From assembly GCA_035582835.1 (NCBI GenBank), contig JAYKAV010001289.1, forward strand, positions 426,380 through 490,379: a DNA stretch of 64,000 nt, given 5' to 3'. The notes beneath the pieces are model-generated. The model was not told the DNA's origin, ran no database searches, and saw nothing but the letters and a program-made list of their open reading frames with translations. A program made the position numbers and the translations under genes. The DNA is from Phoebastria nigripes. Taxonomy: Eukaryota; Chordata; Aves; Procellariiformes; Diomedeidae. Below, piece after piece: positions 36,871-49,238 of this stretch (the stretch's first letter is position 1; every line of letters starts with the position of its first letter).

Positions 36871-39471
36871 CATTTATCAAGCACCCTTAGAAAAACAACA
36901 TTGCACTATTCATGTTAAATGTTTGTTTCCAGAATCAAGACCTAAATACAATTAGAAGAATAATGTCTAGAAATAATTCAGCCTTTTAAGATTTTTCCAC
37001 TCAAAATAAATAAATACTATGTACTATATGAAACAGGAAAAAAAATTGTAACTTTTTAAATTAATAAGTGAGAAAACTTGCATCTATATATGCTGACTTT
37101 TTAAATTTGTGTACTCTCCTAACTTTCAAAACAGCTAATTGGACTTTCTCACCATCTTTGATACTATTAAAAATCACAGATTTTAAGCCAATTCTGCAAA
37201 TTTACAGCTATGATTCAGCAGCTGAATGCCTTTGAAAACGTATCTGCTAGTAATACAGACAATGCTCTTACAATAATATTTTGCCTTTTAAGCATTTTGT
37301 TAGATAACCAGTATTTTCCTTAATTTCAGATCTGAGGCAAATACAAATTCAAACTACAGAAACACAAATGTTATTTTCTGTGGTGCTGGCACACTTATTT
37401 TCCAGATCACCCTAACATGAGGTAACTATTATCGATTGTGAAAGCACAACAGGTGGGTCACATGAAAGGTCACATTAGTTTTGTTCACAGGGCCAAACAG
37501 AAGGTTTTCATTATCCTTCATAAAAACAGAAGCAAGTAATAAAATATATCATTGCAGTAACATATCTCTCCATTCATATGCAATAACCTCATACATTAGA
37601 TCCTACCATTGCAAAATCCTGCTGTTGGCTCCAGCAGCACGACTATTTTTGCGGTTGCTACTTATAAAAGTAATATTATAAATCATAGTTTGACTTGCAA
37701 ATTTCCACACTGTTCTTTTGAACTGCTTTTTGAAATGTTTTTCTGGACAAACCTCCTAAAAGCATGAGTTCACTTAGAAATATTAAGCACTTTAAATGGT
37801 CAATAAGGTGGCAAAGATTTTTAGTAATTCCTGTCATTAGTGTAATAGCAAATCATTGTACCTAGAAGTAGTTAGGCACCTTGTTCAAATCCTGATGGTA
37901 AATTAAAGTAGAGTCATAACTCAGACATGGCGTAAAAAAGTCAAAACATATTAGATCCTTTCACAACAGTCTTCAGGACAAACTGGTTGACCAGCTCCAT
38001 TCTGCTTGCAATGCACATGTATGTACACACACATCTGTTCTCTCATTGGTGCACCAGCATGGACAACAAAGGTTTATAGTTTAAAGTAAATATAACATAT
38101 TCTTGCATCTACTGAAAGCATATTTTATTTTTGTCGCTTAGATTTCTCATATGTGTATCATCCATCTTAAATACATTTCAACAGAAATTAAAGAAGGCCT
38201 GTATTCAAAAGAACATCAGTCAGTCCTTTTTAACATCTATTTCAGAGAAAATGGTTAATATTTTCTGTTTCTTTCCAGATAAATACATTTTTAACTTCAA
38301 TCTTACTTTTATTTATTTCTAAATGATGCCTAAATATTTCTAGGCTGAATGATAATCAGTAAATTGGCGTTTCTCCCCAGCTTTTTCTAACTAGACTACT
38401 CTCCAATGCTTTCTTTTGCTGCTGTGCATCCCCATCTCAAGGATGAACATACCTGGATATTACATAGAATTGAAACCAAAAAGTATAAAATGAATTTGCA
38501 TTTGCCTAAAACNTTATTTCCCAAAATAACGTGGGTTATAGGCATCAGTAGTAACAGTCCAGTGCCTTCCNGTCGGTATTATAGCAACAAAGAGAAGGCC
38601 TGCTCTTGAAAGCAGTAACTTGTTATCAGAAAGCAACATGTGTTATTGGAAACAACAAATGTATGGAACAATGTACAGCTATCTGCGAATGCAAAATACC
38701 CCTGCTAGAATGATTTTTGAGTTTGGTTCCAAAAAAACGAGCTGCTTATCAGTCTGTCACCTAACTGTGCAAAGCTCATCTTGGGGCATGTTGTGTCTGC
38801 AGAGTGACTTGCATTCTGGCAGCAAGGCAGCCGCAGTCGATGCGGGGCCTCACTCCCTCGAGTCCCCCATTCCTACAAGTTTTAGGACAATGCGTTTCTT
38901 NTCAGAGCCACACCTGCCGGCACTTCCGACAGACTATTTTGTCCCGTGCTTCCTTAAGAGGTTTAAAAATCTTTCTCACNATTTGAAAATACTAAGCTGC
39001 AACTTCACACTTTTTCACACCTTACTCCTCCCCCCTCACAGCTTGATGTGCTAATATTAAAAATCCTAGAACATAAATCAGTAAGTATATTTCCATGTTG
39101 GGTGAGGCAAGGGTGCGGAGGATCTCAAGCATTTTAGGTCAGGAAAAAAGTCTCCTCGGTTACAGTATTATCTGATACAGACACACACTGTGTGGTATTC
39201 TCCAGTTTACAGCGTATGCCAAAATCTTTATCTATAAAGTGCTAAAGTAAAAGTAGTGGCAGGTAAATAATTTAGACATGAAAAAAATGCATCTTGAAAG
39301 CATAGTTTGACCAAACAGAATGTGTTTTATTCTCTTTCTGCTTAAGCTAAAAATTCCAAGGAGTTATTGGAATCATTCCAATCAATTTAGATAACCAAAT
39401 TTGTATTTCACCTTTTGCTTACATTTCTGTGTGCACTGTACTGAAAGCAGTTTTCAAAAAGAAATATAATT

Positions 39472-39485
39472 AAAAAAAAAAAAAA
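39472..39485. repeat. A14 homopolymer
   Basis: A short pure A run with no recognised element on its left. Confidence 0.85.
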
Positions 39486-41694
39486 GTCCTCTAATTGTCT
39501 CTGTGAACTTTAGAATAAATTAGTACTTTTTGACAAATTATCCAAAACCACAGTGATAAAGTGGTAAAAAGGCTTTTTGCCTCCCAGATCCCAGGGAAGC
39601 GTAAAGCTAAATGAACCTAATCTAAAACATGGTATGTAGCTGACATTTTGTAAAGAAAGCCTAGTGTAAAAAATAAAAACATTGGAGGAAAATTTTCAAT
39701 GTCAATAACATGATTTATATGATTTACAAAAGGTCAGTCATTTCTGGACAATCTTTTGAAAGATTTACAATATTTACAATTCAGCTATTTCTACATCTTT
39801 CATGGTATTGGCACACTAAATTGAATATTTAGTTTCTTCAGTGCTCATATCAAAGCATTATCTATGTTACAGTTAAAATGGGGGACCTATGTACAAATGG
39901 CTTATAATCAGGTATGGTCCCATCTGCACTATAGACTGTTCCTCTGAGAATCCACGAGTAATCAGATTTGTTGTAAGTGTAGGGTGAATTATAGGTAATG
40001 CTATGGTAAGACTGGCACCTATGGTAGCTGTTTCTAAAACATAACTGGTAAAGCAGCTGAAACAACTGAAAAGCAAGACTCCTAAAATCCTATTGTAGCC
40101 ACGAAGTCAAAGGTGGCCTGATTTTGAGAGGTGTTTGGCAAACATCTCTTCCTCCCTGATTCCAGGGCAAGCACCTTTCAGAAGTTGACCACATCCACTT
40201 TGAAGTCTCAGCGTGAATCAGAACTCTAACTTTAGACATTCCTACTCTGCAAACATCATCCCAGTGTCCATGGGATCATTTCAGTAAGATTTCCCTAACC
40301 CGCATTTGCAGCACACGACTGGTTTTTTTCCCTGAGACCTTCCCGGATCAATACATACCGTGGCAGACTCATTTCTGCCACCCATCCCAACCTCCCCTAT
40401 TTTCATCCAGGAGTTTACACACCCCTGCACTTTTCATGTTTCTGATCTGACACTAATTGTGTTTTTTGGCTCAGCTTTGAGACAAGCTGTTGTCTAACAA
40501 CAAACCTAGCATTTCCTTCAGTATCACACACATGCATGTGCCCACTCATGCCGATTTTAATGNATATGTACTATACACCCCTTTCTAGGGAGAAAGACCA
40601 ACTCCCTCCAAAAATATATGAAAACAGATGACAGACACCTGTTGCATTCAGTCCTTCTGTGGTACATAAGATACAGACTGAAGTGCTTCTGTATTGTTCC
40701 TATTTGTCTGTCCCACTTCACACTGAGAGCTGCAGGCATGAATGGCTAGTTTCATAAATAAATGTTATTTTTCATCTAACAAAGGAACTGGCAGTTTGGA
40801 CTAAAATTTCCAAAAGATCATGCAAATCTGGAAGAAAGCCAATGCATTCTGCATTCAAACATCGCAAAGCCTATCTCACAAATGTATCCTCCTCCCCCTC
40901 ACTTAAGTGTTGTTCTTAGTTCTCAATTACATTTCTTCAATAGCAATGAAAGTATATGCTAACACAACAACTTTGTCCGGCTGGAAGAGCCATCTATGAA
41001 CAATGAGACCAAATCAGAGGCTTAGCCTTTGGATTTTACTTGTATGATTAATCTGCAGTGTCTATAACCTTGATAGCATTCATATACCATTAATTAATTC
41101 CACTAATTCAGGTGGCATACCCATTGACTTGAGAAAATTTCAGACTTTGGTCAGTATAAGAAATTATATTACATCCTGTAGATGATGAAAAAAAGGAAGG
41201 AAAAACCTTTGTACCTACTGAATTGAGCTGTTGTGATCTCAAATCAGTTGTTCTGCACGTACGGATATAATGACAGGAAAAAAAGTAATTATAATTAGGT
41301 GTCTATTTTGATTTTTCTCTTCATAGTATCCGTACTGAATGTCATTTGATTTTAACAAACTATAAAGTCATTTCAGGCAGGCACTGTATATCCTTGCAGT
41401 TACCGGTCTACTTGGAGTCTCTAGTTTATTTCAACAAAATTGTCATATGCAAGCATTTAAACATTTTTAAGGCTTAAAAAAAGAACACTTAAACAGCATG
41501 GTGATAATCCAGAAAGGCAGAACAAAAAATCACTGATCTGAGCAATGTATTAACGACTGGTTTTGAGGGATGAAAATAGAGAAAAAATCTCTCGAAAGAA
41601 AGAAAAAGAAAAAAAAAGGAAAAAAATCCAGAAATCAGTGAGGCTGATTTTGTAACTGGAGCTACACTACAGTTGAGTCATGAGCCCAAAAAAA

Positions 41695-41745
41695 GTCTTA
41701 TTTGACTTTAATGGGACTCCATAATGTGCCTAAGGGCCTGTAACA
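41695..41745. repeat. Possible single arm of the CATTGACTTTAATGGG-type repeat
   Basis: TATTTGACTTTAATGGGACTCC followed by ATAATGTGCCTAAGGGCCTG resembles the recalled core and right arm (TTGACTTCAATGGGACTACTCATGTGCTTAA). The matching left arm is not clear. Confidence 0.35.
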
Positions 41746-42329
41746 TATAAGGAGGACATTCATGAGGATCGAGTCCTTCATTTTCAACAGATGTCTTTAT
41801 TGAAATTAAATTTCTGCTACTAAGATGCCCAGTTTGCTACTCTTACTTGCCTGGAATTTTTCACTAACATCAACTTCATTGGCAGCAATAAAGCTACTCT
41901 CAGACTCTATCGTTACCAAGAAATTGATAAATTCTTATCAGGGAATATTCACACCACATCACTTTGGATATCTAGTGTAAATGCTTAAATTAGGAGCTAG
42001 GGCTTTTCATACAGTTACTGACATTCCCAAAATCATAAAAGCAACGCAAATAGGAGACCCTCTCTCTCTACTCACTGCATAAAAGAGCCTGAAGTTAGCT
42101 AAACTGTGCATACTACACAGAGAACATTTTCATTTGTAAGACAATTAAGCTTCTCCAGGAAAAAAATGATCTCAGGTTAAATTAATGGAATATTTCTATA
42201 AAAAGAAAATCCAGAACACATGCACAGAGTTCAAGACATGTCTAAGAATTACACTTTGAGAGAAGTTAGTCTTGGAAGTTTCAGTAAGTAAGTTTTAAAT
42301 GCAGATTCTCATCATAGGCTGTTCAGATT

Positions 42330-42570
42330 ATTACTGAAGATTCACCACTGGAGAAATAAGTTAGGTAAAGGAAATTAATTCAATACTGATGAAACAGATT
42401 GTGATAATAAATCCATCAACCTAAGGAATGTTTTCCCAGAGATGGCAGTAAAAGTCCAAATACTCCATGGAACATTTAAAAATATACTAAAGGTGATAAG
42501 AAAAAGATACTTTGGAATTGCAATGATAATGAAGAAACATTTATANTAATGGTAGAATATTTTAATAACT
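42330..42570 (+). mobile_element. Degenerate CR1/L3-like ORF2 C-terminal scrap
   Basis: The plus-strand frame at 42421-42492 reads LRNVFPEMAV then VQILHGTFKNILK. This lines up with the end of CR1/L3 ORF2, where W-N-R-L-P-E-E-V-V is followed by S-x-S-L-E-V-F-K-R-x-L-D. Spacing between the N-x-x-P-E block and the F-K block is conserved. The nucleotide sequence AATGTTTTCCCAGAGATGGC parallels the CR1 GGCTGCCCAGGGAAGTGG segment. Flanking sequence is too decayed to set boundaries. The copy is old and non-functional. Confidence 0.55.
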
Positions 42571-42574
42571 TCCA

Positions 42575-45500
42575 TTTGTTACAGTAGCACAAATGGAAAA
42601 AAAAAATGTTTCTTTAACAATAGTATCCAAATAGTAACAAAGCAGTATTCCATCTTATTGGAAATACAAACTACTTTCAATTTTGTATGCATACAAAATG
42701 CTGTCATTTGTAATCTGTACCAGGCTTTCTGCTAGCTACGTCTAGAAGTTAACCTAAAACTTTCCGAGCTAGTAGCTCCAAAGCCAGTACTGGAGCTTCT
42801 TCAGTTGTCCAAATCGCATTCAATGCTCCTGTATCTCTGCATTCTTTACAACACCACAAAAATGTACCATAATAACCTGGGTTATCTGTAATTAATCCTT
42901 CCTTATGTAGATCTGAAAATTAAAATTAAGATGACANCATTACCTTCATATCAAGGCCAATTGTCAATGCCCCCATTTTATAAGTAGACACTGTTCATAC
43001 AAAACTGTTTCAGAAACAGAGCTTCAGGAGTTGCACAGTTTATAAAAAAAAAAAAGTTAACATGGCAGATGTAAACTTATTTCCTATTTCCCTGCTCTGT
43101 TTGCTCAAGTTAAAGAATTTGCTTCTGTTTGCTTCTGCACCCTATCATAATCCATCCTTAAAATACATAATGTCAGATGGTTTCCTAATCCATGAGAGAC
43201 TTCCAGGACAGNAATACTGTATCTTAGAGTGCTGAAGTTGCCTTTATTGAAAAGTAAAAGTATTTCCAGCCTAGTTTTGCTTCCCACCCCACCTTCAGTC
43301 TGATATCACCTTCATTTGTTTTTCCAGACCAAGCAAATCACTTCTTAAATGCTGTGCCTCGTTTTCTTTTACAGGCAGTTTCCAAGAGGCACTGGCATCG
43401 AATGAGCTGTGAAACTACACTGAAGACTCAGTCTCAAAATCTTAGCAACTGGATGTTCACTGTCTTTTGACCTCACAGCGAGCAAGCTTCTACCTTATGT
43501 TTCCTGAATGACCAAATCTTTTTAGATTAGAAATACTGAGCAGAAAATTACAACCATCTTTTTTAAGTTTGTGTCCTATAATGCTCTCTTTACCAAAGAC
43601 AGATTATCTGACCGATGCATTTCCTTCTCCATTTGTCTGGCCTAATTTAACAAAGAAAACAAAGCTGGCATAATAAGTGTTTTTTCGCTCTCCCTGACCG
43701 AATGCTGCCTATCCCAGTCCAAGAGGAAAAACAGTCAGACTAACCCTAACCTACTTTTCTCTACTACTTTTGCACATGGGCAGCAATTAAAATACTGAAT
43801 CCATGAGTTAAATAGGAGGTCTCTCATTCAGCATTAATGACAACCCCCCACCACACATTGCCTAAAAGTTAAAATGCATCTGTTTAAAAAAAAAAAAAAA
43901 TCAGTTTTTATTACCAGCAAGCATGTTAATTGTAGTAAAATGAACAATACTCAAATTGTCTGAAGATGGAATTAAATTTAATGAAATTCACAAACAAACC
44001 CCTTTTAGAAAGTAACAACAGTTTTTTGAACATTAAAGGGAAGCTCATTATATCAAGACAACTCCAATGCAAAAGGCAACCCGACTTCAATCACTGCATA
44101 TCTGCATGTTAATGAACTTGCTGTGTGCAGCAAGGACTGAACAGAGGAAGTAATGGGAAGACTGTCTTAAAGCATGCAGTACACTTAAAAAAAAAAAAAC
44201 ACGCCACCTTTAATCAATGAAACACCTTTTCATTCGTACCTTAATAGCAACTGAAATGATTTCAAACGTAACACAAAGGGAAGATGATACTTAGTAAAGG
44301 TTTCTTTAAGACATAACATTTCTTGCACATTCTTTCAGCATTCACATGCTGTCAGCATCACTGTGGCAAAGACTTTCAAGTTTCAGCAGACAGATACCGC
44401 CTAGTACAAAGTCTTTGTCATAATAATTTCATTGCAGCCCCCTGATCAAACATCTAGACAAATCTGAGACTGAAAAGTGAGAGCTAACCAGTGACCTTTG
44501 ATTAGAACCACAAGCACCAGTTTTAATAAAATGCCTCATTCATTGCCTTCCACTGCCAACAAGGAAGGTGTGTTTGAGCCTGAAAAATGTAGTCAATATA
44601 CCATTTACACCCATATAATGATTCCTATTATTCACAGTTAGAATTTGTGACTGCAGCAAGCGAAACATAGACATCTTAAAATAGCTAAATGAAAACACAC
44701 TGACAACATTCTACCTTTAAAATATATTCAGGAGCCTGCCTCTGCCTTTCTGTTGCCTGCTGCTGGCTTTCATGTCTTGCTGATCGTATTGTAATAGGGT
44801 TGGCTTTTTTCCCCCCACAAACCTTCATTTACACAATGTTTGGTTTGTTACTGTTTCTCCAAATCTATGACTGTTGGCAAAGTCCAGTTTTAAGGGGCCT
44901 TTAAATTTGTACTTCACTTAAGTAACAGTGCCCCATTCAAACATACATTTATAAAGCTGCCTTTTTGTATATTACACATGAATATTTATATATTAAATTT
45001 TGAAAATTCAACTCATTTCTAAAGCTGAATATCCTCTCAAACTTTGAGGGAAGGTTGTAAAAAGACTTTGCAAACCTGAACAGTTGTTGAACACACATTT
45101 TTGCTTAAAAATATCCAAGTTGCTGGTCTCTAATACAGAGGTTCAAGAAAATACAATTAAAATCCATTTCACATATTTGTGCTTTAGCATATCAGGCAAG
45201 AGGACAGAAAGGGGGTCTTATCACATTTATTTCCCACTTGAAAAGCGAAAGTCTTAAGCAGGGTAATAAATATTCAAATGACTTTGCACCACTGAGCTAC
45301 CATATCAAGCTAATGATCTGTAGTCTGGAGCTCTATAAAAAGAAAGCTTACTGCCTGCCGTCACCTAGAGGTGTTGCTGTAAACACTGTGGGGGGATATT
45401 CTCCTCTCAGTGTGTGTGCGCGTAACTACACTTAATGTTGTTTTCAAGACAGAATATATTGCTGAGTCGTAAAACAGAAAGACAGGATGAAACAAATGCA

Positions 45501-46005
45501 GAAAAATGCAAGGACAAAATGAATTAAAAGAAAGTTTCTGGAGATTTAACTTAACTTCTTTCCTCACTGTGCTATGAAGGAGTGGGTTTGCATTTCAGGC
45601 CTCACTTGCACAGCCACAAATAAGAGAAATACAGATGTTCAGCCATACATACGGTGGGAGCTCATGGCTAGTTAACTAAGAGCAAGATGGGTGAACTCCA
45701 CCGCCTGCCAGAGCCTGCTGTAATCTTGAATTCACTGTAACAGAACTACTGATGTTATGAAGCGGTATGGCCCACTGCATAAGAGAGCAGTCCCCTTCAG
45801 GCAGGAAGAAAACAGGAATAAACGACAGATTTGTTATGAACAGTCTGCATCCTCGCTAGAGCACGGATCAAGCAGACATATGCTCCATCAAAAGCCATGG
45901 AGAAAAGGCAGCTCCAAGTACATAAAGAACTATTTCTAACTGCATATGTAATGGTATAAAAAGTCTTATCTTTATTACAAAATATCGCATAAGAAAAAGA
46001 GAGAG
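42575..46005. other. AT-rich non-coding stretch
   Basis: No recognisable gene. A15 and A12 runs occur near 43886-43900 and 44187-44198. The stretch 44040-45010 is unusually free of homopolymers and recognisable repeats, which would suit conserved non-coding DNA, though that cannot be judged from one genome. Confidence 0.5.
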
Positions 46006-46007
46006 AG

Positions 46008-46190
46008 ATGGTCTGCAATTTAAGCATAGGCCTGGAAATGAGCCATATCTTCCAAGTTCGAATTCTGGCTAGGACCCAAACCATCTTGAAACCTTCCTGC
46101 TTCAGTTTCCCAACTGGAAAAGTGAGAATAAACATACTTGCCTACAGTATTTCTCTCTCAAGAGTGGAGGATTAATTAAACACAGTGTAC
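46008..46190 (+). mobile_element. MIR-type SINE, near full length
   Basis: Blocks follow MIR in order on the plus strand. A TTTAAGCATAGGCCTGGAAATGAGCC segment corresponds to the tRNA-like TTAAGAGCATGGGCTCTGGAGCC. Then come AGTTCGAATTCTGGCT (B-box region), CTTCAGTTTCCCAACTGGAAAA-TGAGAATAA (CTCAGTTTCCTCATCTGTAAAATGGGGATAATA), TACTTGCCTACAG and GGAGGATTAATTAA. The tRNA-derived head, the CORE domain and the L2-like 3' end are all represented, which is good preservation for so old a family in a bird. The RNA polymerase III B box still has its TTCGA core. It is presumed inactive. Confidence 0.75.
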
Positions 46191-47191
46191 TAGTATCTTG
46201 TCTATTTAGAAGCTCCAATGCCGCTTATCATCTCTAAACAAACGTAAAAGACAAATAGCAATCCAGCATATTCTCTCTTACGTACATTCACTTTCTATCC
46301 TGCAAGAGAGTTTAGACATGGTTAGGTAGGTGATCTAGAGAAAAAGAGAGACTGAAAGAAAACTGCATGGAAAAGGCACATAGAATCAAAAGTAAAGCTC
46401 CTCCAAGGTCCACATTTACTTTCTTCTGAGTCTTTCCCTTACAAAAGCACTAACCTTCTTCTAAACCTGGAGGAACATGCCTGTCATCAGAAACCCTCAG
46501 GTACCTCTCACCAAAGCCAGCAGGGCTTTAAATGACAAGTAACCTGGAACTGGGTAAGCAAGGGAAGGTGAAACAACTTGTCTCTCTCCCACACAGTAAC
46601 ATAAGCCAGGCTTTTTCTGTCTCTGCTTTTTGTTCTTATAGATTGCATAGCAATCCCTGCTGGCCCAAAGATGGCTCATGGTGCCTTCTTGCCTAATGTA
46701 TATAGCAAGCAGTGTCTTGCCAGTTCTTTGGGCTTTTAAATCAGTTGGAAGAGGCAAAGTTCTGTTCAGTTATAAAAATAATATATTATCAGATACCAAC
46801 TTTTGACCTGTCACGACTCCGTCAGGGTTGAACTATTCGGGTTTACTCAGCAGCCATTCAAACTCTAAGAGCTGAATCAGCCACAGCCTCCCCCACACCA
46901 GGATACAGCTAAAGATCCCATTCAGCCTCAGCTCTGGAAGACGGTGTACACAAGCTTTTGCAACTTCCTTCCAGGACCTGCCTCCAGTATCACCAGTGTC
47001 TCTGGCATCTCCAAAAATGGGAACCCTTAAGTTGCCATTCTCCACTGACTTCATTTCTGGCAGACAGCTCCGAAACAGAACTGTCAGAAAGGAAGAGAGT
47101 CCTGACTCTGTGAATACAAGTGAGACGTTCAATAAGAATGAGAAGCTAAGACAGCTAAGACTTCTGTAGCATCTAAATGACCACTTTGACC

Positions 47192-47298
47192 AAAAAAAAA
47201 AAAAAAAAAAAAAAANNNNNNNNNNNNAAAAAAAGAAAAAAAGAAAAAAAGAAAAAAGAAAAAAAAAAAAAAAAAAAAAGAGGAAAAGGGAAAAAAGG
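47192..47298. repeat. A-rich (AAAAAAAG)-like tract containing a 12-N gap
   Basis: A24 is followed by 12 N (47216-47227), then irregular A6-7 G units, then a long A run and a GGAAAAGGGAAAAAAGG end. The N run marks failure to bridge the repeat, so its real length is unknown. Confidence 0.95.
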
Positions 47299-49198
47299 AC
47301 CCTTGTTATGTTTCATTTGAAGAAGAAAAACATCTCCCCATTATCATTTTAATTGTAATTCGTAAGGTTTGCTCATCTTCCAAAGGACGCCTTCTACACT
47401 GTCCAAGCACACAAGTCTAGCTCATGCACAACATACATGCAAACACTTTGCAACTACAGAATCAGGCCCACAGAATTTGGTTCTGTTTGTCCAAGGCCTG
47501 AATGACCCCTGAAAACATAATACAGGTTTAACATCCTGATGCATTATGTACTTACCAAAGCAAAACTGAATGGCTGAGAGAAGAAACTTTATCACCTTCT
47601 ACTGATGCTTTCCTGATTGTAGTTATATGTTTTAAACATGCAAGAAGAGACAAAGACAACTTCTCAGAAGTGTTTTAAGTACTGTGGAGTCTAACAAAAG
47701 CCAGGAAAATCTAGAGCTATCTATCTGGAGCTGCCAAGGGATACTGTCTATGCGTGCACATACCACACCTCTAATAACTTGGTACTTCTCATTTTCATTC
47801 CGTAACAGGAAAAGCTAGTGACAGACTAGCCTATCAGAAGGTTAGATTCCCTAGCTTTTGTTATATGGGGTCCATGCAATCATGGATTTTAAACATATTT
47901 TAGATTTAGAATATAATTAGTCTTTGTTTCCTCTAGATAATTAAAAAATCGCTTAATGTACATTCACATGCTAGACATTTTTTCAACTTTTCACTTGCAG
48001 ACAACTAAATATAATTGCTGCTGTAATACAACATAATACTACTGTTTGTTTCTTTCCTGGAACTGCCTGGCCTTGACATGAACATTGCCACCAAAATGGA
48101 GCAAACCAGACTGTTAAGCATTAGCCCCAAGTTAAGTGGTAACATGATCTATTTAGTGGCACACTTATCAAGTCGGTTCTACTGCTGTTTATTTAAACAG
48201 AAATTGAAATATTAGCTGTTCAACAAACTCCAGGCATTCTATGCAGGAAATTGAGAGGACTCTAGACCTTCCTATAATGAGAGAATTTTTGACAAGTCCT
48301 CCCTAAACAGTTTCCTATTCTGAAGTACAGTAACATCTCTAATAGTCAAGAAAAAAACATAACGAAGCTGCAAGAAGAAAAATGTAGCCTCGATAGACAC
48401 AGTGCAGATAAACTGGTAAGCATCATTACTTGAATGTAACAAAGTCCTTAGGCTCTGGGATTACAGGCTAAATGAAAGGATATTCTGTCCAAAATAATAG
48501 TCAAATGGATTCCTGATAGTACATGTTGTTTGCTAAAAATTTCTTTAAAAACACCGTTTTACATTATACCTTTTAAATCATGGAAGAAAGGAAGAGAAAT
48601 CTACCTACAATCTCACGCTCTCGAGGGCATTAGAACTATTGGTCAACAAATACTTTAGATACAGTAGCTAACCAGATTTTGTCATGCACCTTTGTAATCA
48701 CTTAAAAAATTCTCTGCAAGACCCAGCCCTACAACCCACATTTTTCTTTCTTTATATATACTTTAAATGTTGTGATTTGAGATTATAGAGCTAAAGGATA
48801 ATTTTGTATTCCACTGTTGCCACCTGTCAGTGAGTATTTCCTAAGGGTAGTGCCACTATTTCCAGAGCTTCACACATCAGTATAAAGGGTTGAGTTTTCA
48901 TTCTAAGCTAGCTGCCTCTGAATGTTCAGCCGTAAAAGATTTTGATTTGCTGATAGGTGTGTTGCAATGCAGGAAAACCAAGCAACGTTATCTATATAAA
49001 CTAAAATCATTATGTCTGATCAAAGCTACCATACAGCTAGTTTTGGTCAATTGGCATAGCATAAATAGCGTATTCTACTGCAATATAAGCTTCAGAATTG
49101 ACCCTGCAAGCTTTTAGTGAACAGAACAGCCCAAAAATAATCAAATTATCTGTTTACCTGAGCAAGAACCTAGAATCATATCTCTTATTCCTGGCTAT

Positions 49199-49202
<4 letters not shown>

Positions 49203-49236
<34 letters not shown>
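49203..49236. repeat. A34 homopolymer
   Basis: Thirty-four uninterrupted A, then GAAAAATCCC. No retroposon body is recognisable to the left. Confidence 0.95.

Positions 49237-49238
<2 letters not shown>

Larger units (their letters stand above)
35640..42320. other. Non-coding stretch with old repeat relics
   Basis: No recognisable gene. It contains a palindromic repeat at 36030-36096, a related-looking fragment at 36808-36870 and one at 41695-41745. A stretch richer in G+C lies at 38760-38990, and an A14 run at 39472-39485. The remainder is AT-rich with single Ns. Confidence 0.55.

Noticed and set aside
46833..47132. 99-codon minus-strand frame
   Set aside because: No recognisable domain, no splice or promoter context, and it ends close to a low-complexity tract.
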